From: Boletus sp. NGJ
Taxonomy: Eukaryota; Basidiomycota; Agaricomycetes; Boletales; Boletaceae
DNA: 64,000 nucleotides
NCBI GenBank assembly: GCA_019096195.1
Contig: JAGTXK010000219.1
Span: 868,001-932,000, forward strand
Direction: 5' to 3'
The translations under genes were made by a program, and so were the position numbers. This document shows positions 35,316-46,394 of this stretch, in pieces; within the stretch, counting starts at the first letter, position 1; every line of letters begins with the position of its first letter. The notes under the pieces were generated by a model. The model was not told the origin of the DNA. It did no database searches and saw nothing but the letters and a program-made list of their open reading frames with translations.

Positions 35316-37923
35316 TTACGTACGGATACCTTGGATACCGTACTGAGGCAAGACGTCCTTGGCGACGGTCGCGGGACTCTTGAAGAGAGGATCAGTGCCT
35401 GCACTAGTTTTTGGGAAGGCGATCACATCTCGGATCGACTGAGTTTTGCAAAGAATGGACATCAACCGATCAAACCCTGAATGGAATGCATGTTGATACA
35501 CTCAGTTCAATTCCCGGTGGAGGTGTCTACACCCACCGAGCGCGATTCCACCATGTGGCGGAGCGCCACTCTTGAGAGCTTGCAAGAGGTGGTCAAAGCT
35601 GGCCTTCTCTGACTCATCAAGCTATTTTGGGATGTCAGTTGCACGAGGTGCAGCGACTGAGCCACCGGTCTTACCTGGAGAACATGAGAAAAAACATACT
35701 CCTGCATGGCAGCATCGTGCACCCTGACCGAGCCTCCTCCGATTTCGGTGCCATTCAGCACAAGATCGTAATGCTGTCCTCGAACCTGAGAAATCAGGAG
35801 TCAAGTCAGGGACCAGGGCGGATGTTTACCGAGACAAACCTGGTCGATGCGACCATCATACATAGCCTCGATATCTTGCCACATGGGAGCGGTGAACGGG
35901 TGGTGGGTGCTAGTCCATCTGCCATGCGCCAAAAAGTCCTTGTCTGGATCCGACCTAGTGAAAAGGGGGAACTCAGTCACCCATAAAAAGTGTGGATAAG
36001 GAGGAGGAACGTAATCCCCTGAAACAAAATGAGGCGATCAAAAGACGACAGAGATAATCAGACACACCGAGGTTCTGCGCTGAATCAGATAGTCGTGTCC
36101 GTATTCGACCTAGAGGCGTGGATCCACCCTGTGCGTGTGAGAAGCGGAACAAGTTGGTGGAAGCCACGCATACCTCGGGAACTGCACGACGCCTAGATAC
36201 ATATAACGTGTCGCCCACGCTGATTCTCAGCCCGTTGTTCAGGGTGGCATGGTGCTCAGGGCCGATAACGGGGGAGATAAACTCGCAGAACCAGGTCAGT
36301 AAATTGCTAGCAGTGAGCACGATGCGATTCTATATGGCGGTGTGTGAACGATAAACTTGGCTGCTGTGGTTTCTGGACGTACAACAGTGGGCTCGTCGGT
36401 TAGCTGACAGTGGTCATTTGCGCGGACAAAAGGCAGGTTCTCGGAACGTCGGACGACCAGTGTCTCGAGAGTTTCACCGAGATCTGCAAGTGATGCCTGA
36501 TGGTGATGAGGAAGCAGTGGGGTGATATTCTCGATCTTGGATTGAACGGGTTTAGTGCAATGGGGAGGAGATACGATGGATGAAGCACCTCCATGGCAAG
36601 GCGAGTGTCAGGTTTATCTGAACCATACTGAGAGAGACCGATGTGACGACAAGCAAGCAGATGGGATCGAGTTGGCTTACACGTGCCATCGCTTCCGCAT
36701 AAGTCATGACTTTGAATGAACTTGGGAGGCAAATGCCCTCGACTTGTTTCCATATCTTTCCGATCAGCGATTCGATTACGGCGCGAACCTCGTGACCGCC
36801 TATTCGCCAACTATCGTTGTGGGAGTTTTGGGGTGGACCCCAGGAAGTGTAGGCCATTTCGAGATCGATTTGGGTAAATTCGGGTTGTCTGTCCTTGCGG
36901 CCGTCCTCATCACGGAAACACTTGGCAAATTGGAAATATTTATCAATCGCACCAGAGCAAATGAGGAGCTGCTTCGGTTGTTGGGGCGACTGTGGGAGTG
37001 AGTAAAACAGGGGTGTGTGAGTGGTGGTGCCTTGGGAGGCGGATCTGCCGACCCTGGTTGGGACGAGGAACTCTCTGGCACCCTCGGGGGAAGATTTGAG
37101 CAGGATAGGAGTCTCCACTTCGAGAAAGCCTGGGCCGTGGGGCGAGATGAAATGAGATGAAGATGGCAGCGTGAGGGGACGCACCGTCGGCATGGAGAGA
37201 CTCTCGGACGAGACGGGATACATGGCTGCGCAGCCTGATATTGTTTGAGAGCGCGTTCCTGCGGAGATCGAGATAGCGGAAGCGAGCCCTAAGCTCGTCA
37301 TTGACCTGTGGCAGGACGTCAACGAACGGGGAGATGGGTGTGTGCAAGGAGACGGACCAGGGTTTGATCGTCGGAGGGGTAGAAAGGCAAGAGAGGGGAG
37401 GCAGGATTGAGGACGGTGAAGGAGTCGACGTGGACCTCGATGTCACCCGTGCTGGACTGTGCAAGTGAAGGTGAGGATGAGGAGCATGAACTGACAGGGC
37501 GACGGTCTTTCTTTGGTCGCTCGAACACGCGACCTTGGATCAAGACGGATGATTCGAGAGGGACGTGCGAGAGCAAAGGGAGATCTGGGTGGTCGGCCGG
37601 GTTCCGACGGACGACGAGCTGTGTCGTTCCCGAGGAATCCTTGATGGGGAAGAAGGAGAGCACGTTTGAGATTTTGCTTGATTTGGCGAGATCATTAGCT
37701 GTAGCGTGTGGAACAAATGAAAAAGGTACCGCTCGGGAAGGAGCCAGCCTGCGAGGACGACGTGCGCGCCGGCATGTGCAGGGGAGAGCTCGCCACAGGA
37801 GTGGGTGCGGGCGGGGTAGGGTGCTGAGGGGAGAAGGTGATGAGGGGGTAGATTTTAACAAGCTTGGGACTGACCGGAGAGGGACCTGTGTAAGAGGGAG
37901 CGCGTGGTGCGTATGATGGACAT
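35316..37923 (-). CDS. MSD1: Mitochondrial aspartyl-tRNA synthetase
   Basis: This class II synthetase charges mitochondrial tRNA-Asp. Thirteen exons, first 37923-37875 and last 35476-35316, sum to 1977 nt (658 aa). The anticodon-binding OB domain reads [20 protein letters not shown], then [18 protein letters not shown]. Motif 1 region: [20 protein letters not shown]. Motif 2 region: [19 protein letters not shown]. The bacterial-type insertion domain contains GDTLYVSRR. Motif 3: [25 protein letters not shown] and the C-terminal tail match bacterial/mitochondrial AspRS rather than the cytosolic form. The N-terminus [14 protein letters not shown] is a basic leader. It is divergent from the F-box gene with 89 bp between start codons. 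Confidence 0.95.
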
Positions 37924-37982
37924 GAGGGTTTGCCAGCAGAGACGGTTTACGTCATGACGAGCTTATAAGCCCACTCGCTCGC

Positions 37983-38000
37983 TCCTCCTCCTCCTCCTCG
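37983..38000. repeat. (TCC)n microsatellite in F-box 5' leader
   Basis: Six TCC units lie directly upstream of the F-box start codon, inside the 89-bp spacer shared with AspRS. Pyrimidine-rich on the F-box sense strand. Confidence 0.8.
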
Positions 38001-38012
38001 TCCACTGCAGAA

Positions 38013-39060
38013 ATGTCCCTGCACGCCCTCCCAGTCGAGCTCCTCCTCTCCATCTCCGAGCACATCCCCTCCGGTGCCCTCCCCGCCCTCGCCCTCACCT
38101 GCTCCCGCCTCTGCCCCGTCGCTCAGCGCGTCCTCTACCGCCATCTCTCCGCCTCCGCTTGGTCACGCAACCTCGACGTCGTCGCCCTCCTCGCGAGAAA
38201 GCCCCACATCGCACGCCATGTTCGCTCGTTTTACATCGCCATAGACTCACTCGCCCCTGTCTTCCGCCCCTTTTACTCCATCCTTGCCAAGGCCCTCCAT
38301 AACATGTCTGAGCTGCAATCCCTCCACTTGCTTGTCGACTCCTCCGTCAGCTGGGTCCTGCGCCATGCAAGCGCCCCCCATGCCTATCCTTCCCTCGTGC
38401 ATTTTACGTGCACTTTCCCCTTTGACGACAACGTCGTCTGCTTCCTCCAAAAGACCCCGTCCCTCCTAGAACTAGAGGTGGATTCTATTCCCACCATGTT
38501 AGCGCGCGCCCCTCCGATCCCTTCTCTCCCCGAGACATCGATACCACATTTAGAACAATTCATTGGCTCTTCTCGCGCCGCAACGCTAATCGTTCCTGGT
38601 CGTCCAGTCAAGAGCATCCATTTCAACGGAACCAGCCTCGCAGAAGACGACATTCCCCTACTCGCCTGCTCGAGCGTACCCGTACTCGTCTTGGCAGCCG
38701 TGACAAATTCATCACCGGTCGCCTTCCTCCAGCTCCTCCACCGTCATCTGCCTCACCTTGCGTATCTACGTGTCATGTCCACCCAGAGTCTCTTTCAGCC
38801 ACCCACTCCCGTACGTTTCCGCCCCAGTCGCAGGCACCGATGCAAAACTGACACTAGCATAGGTGTTTTACGAGCAGGTGGCCAACATACTCGCCTCGTT
38901 TGCAGAGCTCAACGCGTTCGAGCTATCTGGCATGCACTGGCGCTCCCAACGAAAACCCGACAATGAATCCAAGTGGGTCTGGCAGTCATCACCCCTTTCG
39001 AGTACGACTCACCCGGACGATGATCTCTTGTTTGAGACGGACATCTTTTTTGCATACTAA
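38013..39060 (+). CDS. F-box protein
   Basis: Exons 38013-38810 and 38863-39060 give 331 aa. The N-terminal F-box (residues 3-45) reads LPVELLLSISEHIPSGALPA, then LTCSRLCPVAQRVLYRHLS. It would bind Skp1 in an SCF ubiquitin ligase. The rest is leucine-rich and irregular (LVDSSVSWVLRH, LLQLLHRHLPHLAYLRV), as in many basidiomycete F-box proteins with divergent LRR-like target domains. The substrate is unknown. The first 500 bases use C-ending codons much more than the 3' half and the neighbours. Confidence 0.85.
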
Positions 39061-39149
39061 TCACCCGTAGACATTTCCTGCGGAAGAATAACTTTGTCTC
39101 TGTGATGATAGCCCTTGGATTGGTGGCTTCCTAATATAGCACGCGGTCC

Positions 39150-40139
39150 CTAAGCCAATTCCTCTATTGCCCGATGAACGAAAGAAGCAGCATCATAGCA
39201 AACCAGTGAACCTTCATCCAGCTCAGCGAGATTGAGATGTCGGCCCCCAACAAAGCGTGCAGCAACGCCGACGTACTTGTTGCCACTATGGGTGACCTCG
39301 AACTTGCGAAACTGCCAACCTCTCGCTGGCTCGCCATCGATGGTGATATTTTCTTGCACGACGTCGTACTGTATTCGGCGAAAGTCGAAACCGAGCCCGA
39401 TCCCGAGCGCTTTTGTGTACGCCTCCTTGAGTGTCCACACCCAGTAGAAGCGGCGGATGGCCTCTGGCTCTGGAACGTCTGCGAGCATGGTGGCCCGTTC
39501 GAGAGGGGTGAGCTGGAGTGCAAGCATGAGCCAAGGACGCGGACGGACGAAGGGGGACGTGCCTGGCTGGAGACAGTGTCTACAAACTCTGGAAAAGTAA
39601 TCCGGGGAGGGACTTTGAGTTGCATGATGTCGACGCCGATGTTGTAGGCGGGCGGACCAAGATCGCCCGTGCCAAAGGCCATCGCGACGACGCCCTCGTC
39701 GTGGGTGACGTTGAATCCGAGTGGGGGATCAAGGCCGGGTGTTATCTTTCGAGGGGGATGAGGAACCGAGACTGGACGGGAGCAGGTGACTCACAGCGTA
39801 CGGTTTGCCGGTGTCAGTCACAGCAAAGACGATCGCATCGCGTGGGATGCCTCGTTTGCGGAGGAGCACGCGGGGGAGGAGCGAGCCGATCAAGGAGCCT
39901 TTGGTGGAGGGGTCAGCGTGTGCTGGAGCGAAGAAAAAAAAAAAGGGAGAGATGGCTGACGGCAGGCATCCTCGCGACGATGGAACCGGGTGATTTTTGA
40001 GCGGGCGGGCTGGTCGACGAGGGGCAGCGCAGAGTGGTAGAGCTGTTGGGGCGATGAGAAGGGGATCAGACCTGAGGCGGGGACGGCGTACGCTGTCGGG
40101 AAAGTTGGTCTTGTCGTAGATGATCGTCCAGACCTGCAT
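39150..40139 (-). CDS. 4'-phosphopantetheinyl transferase (Sfp/Lys5 type)
   Basis: The enzyme moves phosphopantetheine from CoA to carrier proteins such as Lys2, PKS or NRPS carrier domains. Five exons (40139-40092, 40042-39961, 39898-39795, 39745-39563, 39512-39150) give 259 aa. Only the spliced frame shows RFHRREDACR, SLLPRVLLRKRGIP, GFNVTHDEGVVAMA, the metal-binding GVDIM and WTLKEAYTKALG with the catalytic Lys-Glu. The fourth intron (39562-39513) has a GC donor (CAG|GCACGT). The second contains a poly-pyrimidine tract seen as an A run near 39933-39944. The start codon is 32 bp from that of the divergent Mak32-like gene. As a Lys5-type enzyme it may serve lysine synthesis and secondary metabolism. 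Confidence 0.93.
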
Positions 40140-40171
40140 CGTCGCAGTGGCAGAGTTTCGCTGCGACTCCG
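40140..40171. promoter_or_regulatory. 32-bp spacer between divergent start codons
   Basis: The spacer separates the ATG codons of the phosphopantetheinyl transferase and the Mak32-like gene. Both starts are supported by conserved N-terminal residues, although the transferase has an in-frame ATG 16 codons upstream that would overlap the other gene. The 5' leaders must overlap or be extremely short. Confidence 0.5.
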
Positions 40172-41496
40172 ATGTCCTCAACACCACTCCTCTTCGTCTC
40201 CGTCGGCCTCTTCATCATCGACGAATTCGCCTTTGCAGACAGCGACGGCACACCCATACAAAAGTCTTTCCCCAACCAGATCGGCGGCGGCGGCACATAT
40301 GCTACCATCGGTGCCCGCATCTGGTCCGTCAGCCCTCCCCGCCCCCGTAGCGCAGAGCCTGACCCCCGCCAGGCTCCCTCCCTCCAGCGTCGGCATGATC
40401 ATCGACAAGGGCGACGATTTCCCCCATCACGTTCACCAGAAGCTCCTCTCATACGGGCACGACATGTGGCTCTTTCGCGAGCACACCAATCGCAAGACCA
40501 CTCGTGCGCTCAATTCCTACCGCGGTGACCTCAGAAAGTCGCACCACAATCTCTCTTCTGATTCACAATTCCTAACCGCATGCCCGCAGCTTCGAGTACC
40601 TCACCCCACGCATCAGGTTGTCCCCGCGGGATTTGCACGTAACTCGTCTCTCTCACCCCGCAACCCTCCATTTCATTTGCTCTCCGACCCGCGCCCTCCA
40701 AGTAATCTCCGAGGTAGACTGGAATCCCATCATTATCTTTGAACCCATTCCCGTCAGTCCCCTCCTCTCCCCACCCCTCATCCGCACTTGACCCGTTCAT
40801 TCAGGACAGATGCGTTCCCGAGGAGCTCCCCTCCCTCATAACCGCCATGGCTTCCATCGACGTGCTGAGGTATACGTATAACACACACATCTTCGCATCT
40901 TCGATAGCTCACATCTACATATAGCCCAAATGCACAAGAGGCGTTCGCTCTCCTCTCTTTGACCTCTCCCGTCACACGCGACGCCGTTCAATCAGCGGCA
41001 CTTGGCTTCCTTGATTTCGGCGTAGGCCCATCTGGAAAAGGGTGTGTGATCATACGAAGCGCTGACCTTGGGGCATGTGTCGCAACCCGCGCGAAAGGGT
41101 GCAGATGGGTCGATGCATTTTGGACAGCCCAGGATACCTCCAACATCGTAGACGTCACCGGTCAGTGTATCTGCATTCTCGCTCTCATCTCGTCCCTGAA
41201 ACGACGCGCCGTCAAGGTGCCGGAAATAGCTTTCTAGGGGGCCTTGCTGCTGGATTGGTGTTGGAAAACGGTGACATGTACCAAGGTACATCTATTTCTG
41301 ATGCCATTTGGCCCTGCAGCTCAGCGTGTGCACCACAGCTGCATGTTATGCATCTGTATCGGCCTCGTTTACCATTGAGCAACATGGGCTGCCATCCTTG
41401 TCAGTCAATTCAGAGAGTGGAGTGGAAGAATGGAACGAGGATTCCCCTCAGAGAAGACTCAAAGTATTACGCCAACGCCAGAGTGGTCAAGAATGA
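40172..41496 (+). CDS. Mak32-like PfkB-family carbohydrate kinase fold protein
   Basis: Seven exons (40172-40323, 40373-40537, 40590-40752, 40805-40869, 40925-41160, 41217-41285, 41339-41496) give 335 aa. The ribokinase fold is shown by the start VSVGLFIIDEFAF, IGGGGTYATIGARI, IFEPIPDRCVPEEL, LSPNAQEAFALL and the C-terminal signature DVTGAGNSFLGGLAAG. Yeast Mak32, needed for L-A dsRNA virus maintenance, belongs to this group. The usual catalytic GAGD reads GAGN here, so normal kinase activity is doubtful. The last intron acceptor at 41338 was chosen over a nearer CAG because it restores YASVSASFTIEQ. Confidence 0.85.
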
Positions 41497-41554
41497 TGAC
41501 GTAGTCGAACGTGTACAATATACATACCCCTCGCCGTCCCGTCCATCGCTCACT

Positions 41555-42220
41555 TTATGGCTGCTGCTGGGGTTGTGCAAACTTGGCCCGGCTCAGCGCG
41601 AACAGCTCCTCTTGTTTCGCTTGAAGCTCCTCCGGTGTCAGCCCAGAGTCCTTGATCTTGTCTGCCTTCTTCTCTCGATCCTGTGTGCATGATGAGTACA
41701 TCCTTGACGCGATGACCCACACCCACCTTTTGCTGTTGTTTGTGGTCCTTGAGAACGTCCTCCACCTCTGACGTAAACGAATCAAACCCGAGGCGCTACG
41801 AGCAGTCGGATGGCGAATTCACTCCAGCAACCGCAAAACGTACCTTTAATGCACCGATAATGTGCTCTGGCGCTATCGTCTTCTTCGACTCTTGTTCACA
41901 TATCTCATTTGCTTCTGACGAAATCAGATGGATGAACTCTGGTGCAGACACTTGAGTCATGCGAAAACACTCAGCGGTCATAGTGTCTGTTCACCTACAC
42001 AGCACTCGATCACCAGATCCCGAGTCTCTTTTGCACATGTAACCTCGTTGGGGAGTAATTCTGCGGCGCGAGGGGGGCAGGTGCTTGAATACCGCGTCCC
42101 AGCCATCGGGGACTTGTGACTGCGGTACTCACCAGTGATCATCTTTGCGACCGTTGCCTTTGGCAACGACAAATCGTCGTCCGCAGATCCTGACCCTACG
42201 TGTCCCTCTCGGTCAGACAT
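41555..42220 (-). CDS. NCB2: Negative cofactor 2 beta subunit (Dr1)
   Basis: NC2-beta pairs with NC2-alpha through histone folds and regulates TBP on promoters. Five exons (42220-42133, 42060-41995, 41938-41844, 41795-41727, 41680-41555) give 147 aa. The fold reads LSLPKATVAKMITELLPNEV, then CAKETRDLVIECCVEFIHLI, then SSEANEICEQESKKTIAPEH, then IIGALKRLGFDSF, all diagnostic. The C-terminus has DREKKADKIKDSGLTPEELQ and a glutamine/proline end. It is divergent from SmF (78 bp between start codons) and converges on the Mak32-like gene with 58 bp between stop codons. Confidence 0.95.
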
Positions 42221-42298
42221 CTTGAATAAGCGTAGTATATGTTTGAGTGATTTAAAAGTCCGAAGGTTAGTCCGAATCCTCGACATAAACCACAATCA

Positions 42299-42822
42299 AT
42301 GCCGGTACGTGTGCAAGTGACCACTCTCATTCTTTGCATGCTGACCAGGGCGTACAGGTTAACCCAGTCAACCCCAAACCGTTCATGCAGGAGCTCACCG
42401 GCAAGCCTGTCTTTGTCAAGCTAAAATGGGGTTTGGAATACAAGGGTTTCCTCGTCAGCACGGATGGTTACATGAATCTCCAAGTGCGTCTCTTGTCGAT
42501 CCTGTTTGACCATACTGTCTGAGCCGATCTCTATTAGTTGGCAAACACTGAGGAGTTTCAAGACGGCAACTCCACAGGCACCCTTGGTGAAGTCTTCATT
42601 CGGTATGTACCCTATCGTGTCTCGATCACTGCTCCGTTTCACGACACACACAGCTGTAACAATGTGCTCTATATCATAAGTATCGTTATTCTTCACGCTC
42701 GCTTTATGCTAATTCGTGTCCGTGTCTCCACAGGGAGGCCCCTTCAGACTAATCACGAGACTGGGGATTGCGCTTTCATGTCAAAACATTCTGCTGTACA
42801 AACCAGCTCAGTTGTAGCCTGA
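42299..42822 (+). CDS. SMX3: Small nuclear ribonucleoprotein F (SmF), 3' end uncertain
   Basis: SmF is one of seven Sm proteins forming the snRNP core ring. Exon 1 codes for only two residues (42299-42304). Exons 42349-42483, 42538-42602 and 42654 onward follow. The Sm1 motif reads [20 protein letters not shown], then [19 protein letters not shown]. Sm2 reads GEVFIRCNNVLYI, which normally ends a few residues later. Here ATC is followed by ataagtatcg with no standard donor. The frame stays open to a stop at 42820-42822, whether or not a 54-nt stretch ending in a good acceptor (tctccacag) is removed at a weak GTATCG donor. Confidence 0.85.
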
Positions 42823-42989
42823 AGCATTTGTAACCCGATAATGTTGACGCCGATATTGATCTGATGAATCATGATGTTGGATCCTGCCGCGAGCAAAGCG
42901 GTGTGTTTCGGTCGCGAGTTCTGAGTTAGAGCTGTGGCTGTACGTGTGCGCGTGGCCAAAGTTGCTGCTACATACTCCCACCTTGAGAG

Positions 42990-43631
42990 ATGGCAAAATC
43001 ACTCCGTTCTAAATCAAAGCGTTCATTCCGCTCCAAGAAGCGCGACTCTGGCAAATATGCTGTGGCGGAAGCTGCACGCCTACACAGACTCAATGCCAAA
43101 CTCGCAGCCGTCAAGGACAAGGCTCGCCCTGTCGTGGCACCATTCGATACTGCAGAGGAAATAGTAAAAGTGGATCAGCTCGAAGGTTCGTACGATCCAG
43201 AGGCATTCTTTGCATGCTTGGGTCTCCTGCACCCACGGTGCGTGACGCCGCAGAACCTGGCACTGCTTTTTGGTTCAGACCAGTGATTGGATGCAGCGAC
43301 GGGACACGCTCATTCAGGGACAATCGTTGATGTATACGAATTTCTTTAGGTGCTGTATCAAGTGTGGTTGAAGACGGAGGTGTGTTGCGGTCAAACGTTG
43401 TCCCTTTCATATGTATCGTTATTCATGGTCTGGTAAACTCTAGAGGGAATGTCTCTTGATGAGCCGGATGAGAGACCAATGTCAGTTTCGACCCATGGTT
43501 CCCGTGGCTCACGACGAGAAGAGTGGAGAAAGTCGAAAGGAATGGACCCCATTCCGAAGCGCCGTGGCATGAATCAGCAAGGAGGTCTAGCGGCACGAAG
43601 GAAAGCTGGGAGACCATCACGCAGGAGATGA
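42990..43631 (+). CDS. LLPH/YBL028C-like nucleolar protein (DUF2423)
   Basis: The family is small, very basic and associated with 60S pre-ribosomes. The N-terminus MAKSLRSKSKRSFRSKKRDS, then ARLHRLNAKLAAV, is the family signature. The C-terminus STHGSRGSRREEWRKSKGMD, then GGLAARRKAGRPSRRR, is equally typical. Joining 42990-43185 to 43444-43631 (donor GTTCGT, acceptor tctag) keeps frame and gives 127 aa, close to the 106-129 aa of known members. This needs a 258-nt intron, long for this genome; one or two further small exons inside it cannot be excluded. Confidence 0.8.
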
Positions 43632-43840
43632 AAATGCGAGCAGAAAAAAAAGCAATGCTTTTTCAAGCATTGACGGCAGGTTGATTAAGATTGCCTGTTA
43701 TTATAAGACATGGAATCAAAAAGTATTGTACTGCCATTGCACAAAGTCGATCGAGGTATTGTCAAAGTAGCAAGATCACATCCATCGAGCACCTAGGCGA
43801 CTTTGCACCTGGATGATGTAGCCGTCAAATTTCTCTTCAT

Positions 43841-45751
43841 CTAGACAATAGACACCAAGGATTCATGCTTGGGCGGCATAGGTTGGCTTTCGCCCGTCTT
43901 CTTGATAACCGACTCCGTCGAATTGACAGTACCGTCCTTTCGGGTGAATTCGACGTAAGTCGGTAACTTGGGGGTGTGGGGATCCGGCGAAGAAGTGGTT
44001 CTGAAGCCATGATTGTCATCTCATTGACCGATCTATGAAAACAAACTCACCCAAGCTCGTCAAAGGAAAAGGCGTTCGTCCTTCGATGGGTTTGTTGTGT
44101 ATGTGATGCTTTCCCTACTTGAAAGTCAGAGGCTGGTACGTAATCCCCGGAGAAACGACTGACTGTACCGACTGGCAACAGTGTTTATGAAGTTGAGCGT
44201 TGGCAACGAATAACTGTTGGTGCGTTCGCCATATTCCTTGAGGCGGATGACGGCACGGCATGCCGCGACTGCTCTACGAAATGATGAGACTTGTTCCAAC
44301 GCTGCACATGGATAATCTTACGAGGTAGTGGCCGCAGGGACCTGGATCAATCACGTCGACAATTTGTGTGCTTGAAAGTAAAAGCGTACTTACCGTCGCA
44401 ATACTTTTTGGCGCATATGTCGTCAGAGTGGATCGAAGTGGAAGCGCTAACCACGTACACGTTCATTTCGTCTGTGGGTGGTTCAGGCGTTTACGTTGGG
44501 TAAAAGTAGGGGAAGCTTACCATTCAAATTCAAAAGATTCAGTACCTAGATCAATTATTGACTCCTCGTTGTCGTGACTCTCATCGAGCGACTTACCGCA
44601 GGTATAGTATTACAAATTGATGTGACCAGGAAGTATATCAGCCCATCACGAAATAGGAGACCGGAAAGTCCTCCGTGCTGTCGAGAAAACCTCCCAAGGA
44701 CTACACTCGTAAATATAAGAATGACAAAATCAAATGCCATAGCTGTTCCCAACCGGAAAGAAGAAAAAGGGTGGTTAAATCAAGTTATTTTGCGAGGAAG
44801 AGAGACAAACCCACTATAGAAGTAGTTGAGGTTGAGCAGAAGATGGTTCGTATTATTCACAATGCATGCGTTGGAGGAATCATCCCAGATGGCATCGACG
44901 ATGTTCATACCGCGAATCAGGATGCCCCATTGTCCGAGAGAGAGAATACCAATGGTAATGGTTACCCATTTTCTCCATTCCCAGAGAGCAATCCTATGGA
45001 AGATCAGAGACGACCCGTGGCCAACGGTCGACGTAGGCGACTTACGTCCTGATCATCAAAGACGTCGAAGCACTGGCAATCGTAGTGTTGCCAGCAACCT
45101 TCATCCACGGCGATGAGTTTGTAGTTAAGCAGTAGAAGTAAGGACTTGCCGATATGAATGTGTACAAAGCCTAGATATGGTCAGACACTTTGTTCCTTCA
45201 GCTAAGGTCTGTACTCACACCACAGTTCACCTGCGATGTTTAACGGGTAAATTAGAGTCAGGGGAGATTAGCTAGAGCTGAGTCACCTTAGTCGAGACGT
45301 TGAGCGAAACCACCCTGACAGAGAATACATCAGTTGTAAATTTGACAGTGTAAATGCGCAATTCAAACGTAAACTTACAATCCAAGGAGTGCCCACAGCA
45401 TTCCGTATCGGCAAAGGAAGAATGGAACTTTGCAGTCAATAAGGGTGTGGCCCAAGAACTGCTTTACCAAGACCAACAACGCACCCTGATAAGAGAGGTC
45501 AGCAGAAAAAATTTATTTTCTGAGGCTACGTACAAGTGGCCAACCAACTTTGCGTTTGCCTTTAACAAGGGAGATTTCAAAGTAGGACGTGACAATGAGT
45601 TCCCATATATACAGCCCACAAAACACATGGACCACGTTGGTGAAGTCGCCTATATAATTCAGGCTGCATTAGAGGGGAACAAAATCAAGAAGCGACAAGG
45701 ATACGCACGTGCCTCCGCGGCCATGACGCTGGGATTTTTCCAGTCAACCAT
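43841..45751 (-). CDS. Multi-pass membrane protein of a mushroom-lineage orphan family
   Basis: The gene is broken into about twelve short exons. From the ATG at 45751 the spliced reading begins MVDWKNPSVMAAEARDFTNV, then VHVFCGLYIWELIVTSYFEI. It continues with WALLGLVVSLNVSTKVNCG, ALYTFISASPYFYCL, NTTIASASTSLMIRTIALWE, VTITIGILSLGQWGILIRGM, DSSNACIVN, FYTMAFDFVILIFTSVVLGR and GLIYFLVTSICNTIPAVLNL. About seven hydrophobic segments alternate with short loops. The C-terminus is hydrophilic (KLPTYVEFTRKDG to ESLVSIV). I associate this pattern (Arg at the start of a central span, DF at the start of the next-to-last) with uncharacterised Agaricomycete membrane proteins. Function unknown; exon borders at the 3' end are provisional. 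Confidence 0.65.
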
Positions 45752-46394
45752 AGGGATGAAACGAAGCGCAGGTACAGTTCAAAGGAATAATAACGTTAAT
45801 ACAAAACCGGGTTGGGAACACAAGAAGTGTGGGGGAAAACCTGTTGTGATCCTTCAAGAAAAATGCAGCATTTATACGCTTCAAAGTAACCAGGGACTCA
45901 TACCGACATTCCTTTGCGGTCTTCATCGATCCCTGATAGTGGCTTACTGATTTGTTACGTACCATCGTTAGTGAGTTCCGTCGCTGTGTAGAGCCCCTGA
46001 GTGTCCCATGTTAATCAGCGTATCTGCTCAAAATCTGGAGGAACAACAGTTAAACCAAAGACTAGCCAGCGATCGCAGAAAGACCTTGCAGAGCTTCTCG
46101 ACCTGCCACAAAAACCTTTGCGAAAGTTTCGTCTGCTCTGAAAATACCCAATGCATACTTGCTCGCCCTACGGAAACAATAGTCCAGATGGTATAGGTGC
46201 CGAAGTTCCCCGAAATGGGAGCTCCGCCAGCCCCCGATCTTCCATGTAGTAACAGAGGCCCTTGTTGCGCTCTTAAAGACCCTAAGTACCGTCACAAAAC
46301 TCAAGCGGACAGCGGGTACGCCACAGGTCGAACCCGAATTCAATCAACAATGGGCCATATTTCATAGTCAGCAAGTCAGACAAAGAGCTGAGCT
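45752..46394. other. Intergenic region
   Basis: The space lies between the membrane-protein start and the ERB1 stop, both on the minus strand. A minus-strand open frame at 46343-46062 has no recognisable motif and no clear splice into the membrane-protein gene, although an upstream exon of that gene cannot be ruled out. Confidence 0.4.

Noticed and set aside
39150-41496. Possible secondary-metabolite cluster (phosphopantetheinyl transferase, with a Zn2Cys6 factor and acyl-CoA dehydrogenase elsewhere in the window)
   Set aside because: No polyketide or peptide synthase is present, and the genes between are housekeeping. The transferase is likely a general Lys5-type enzyme.
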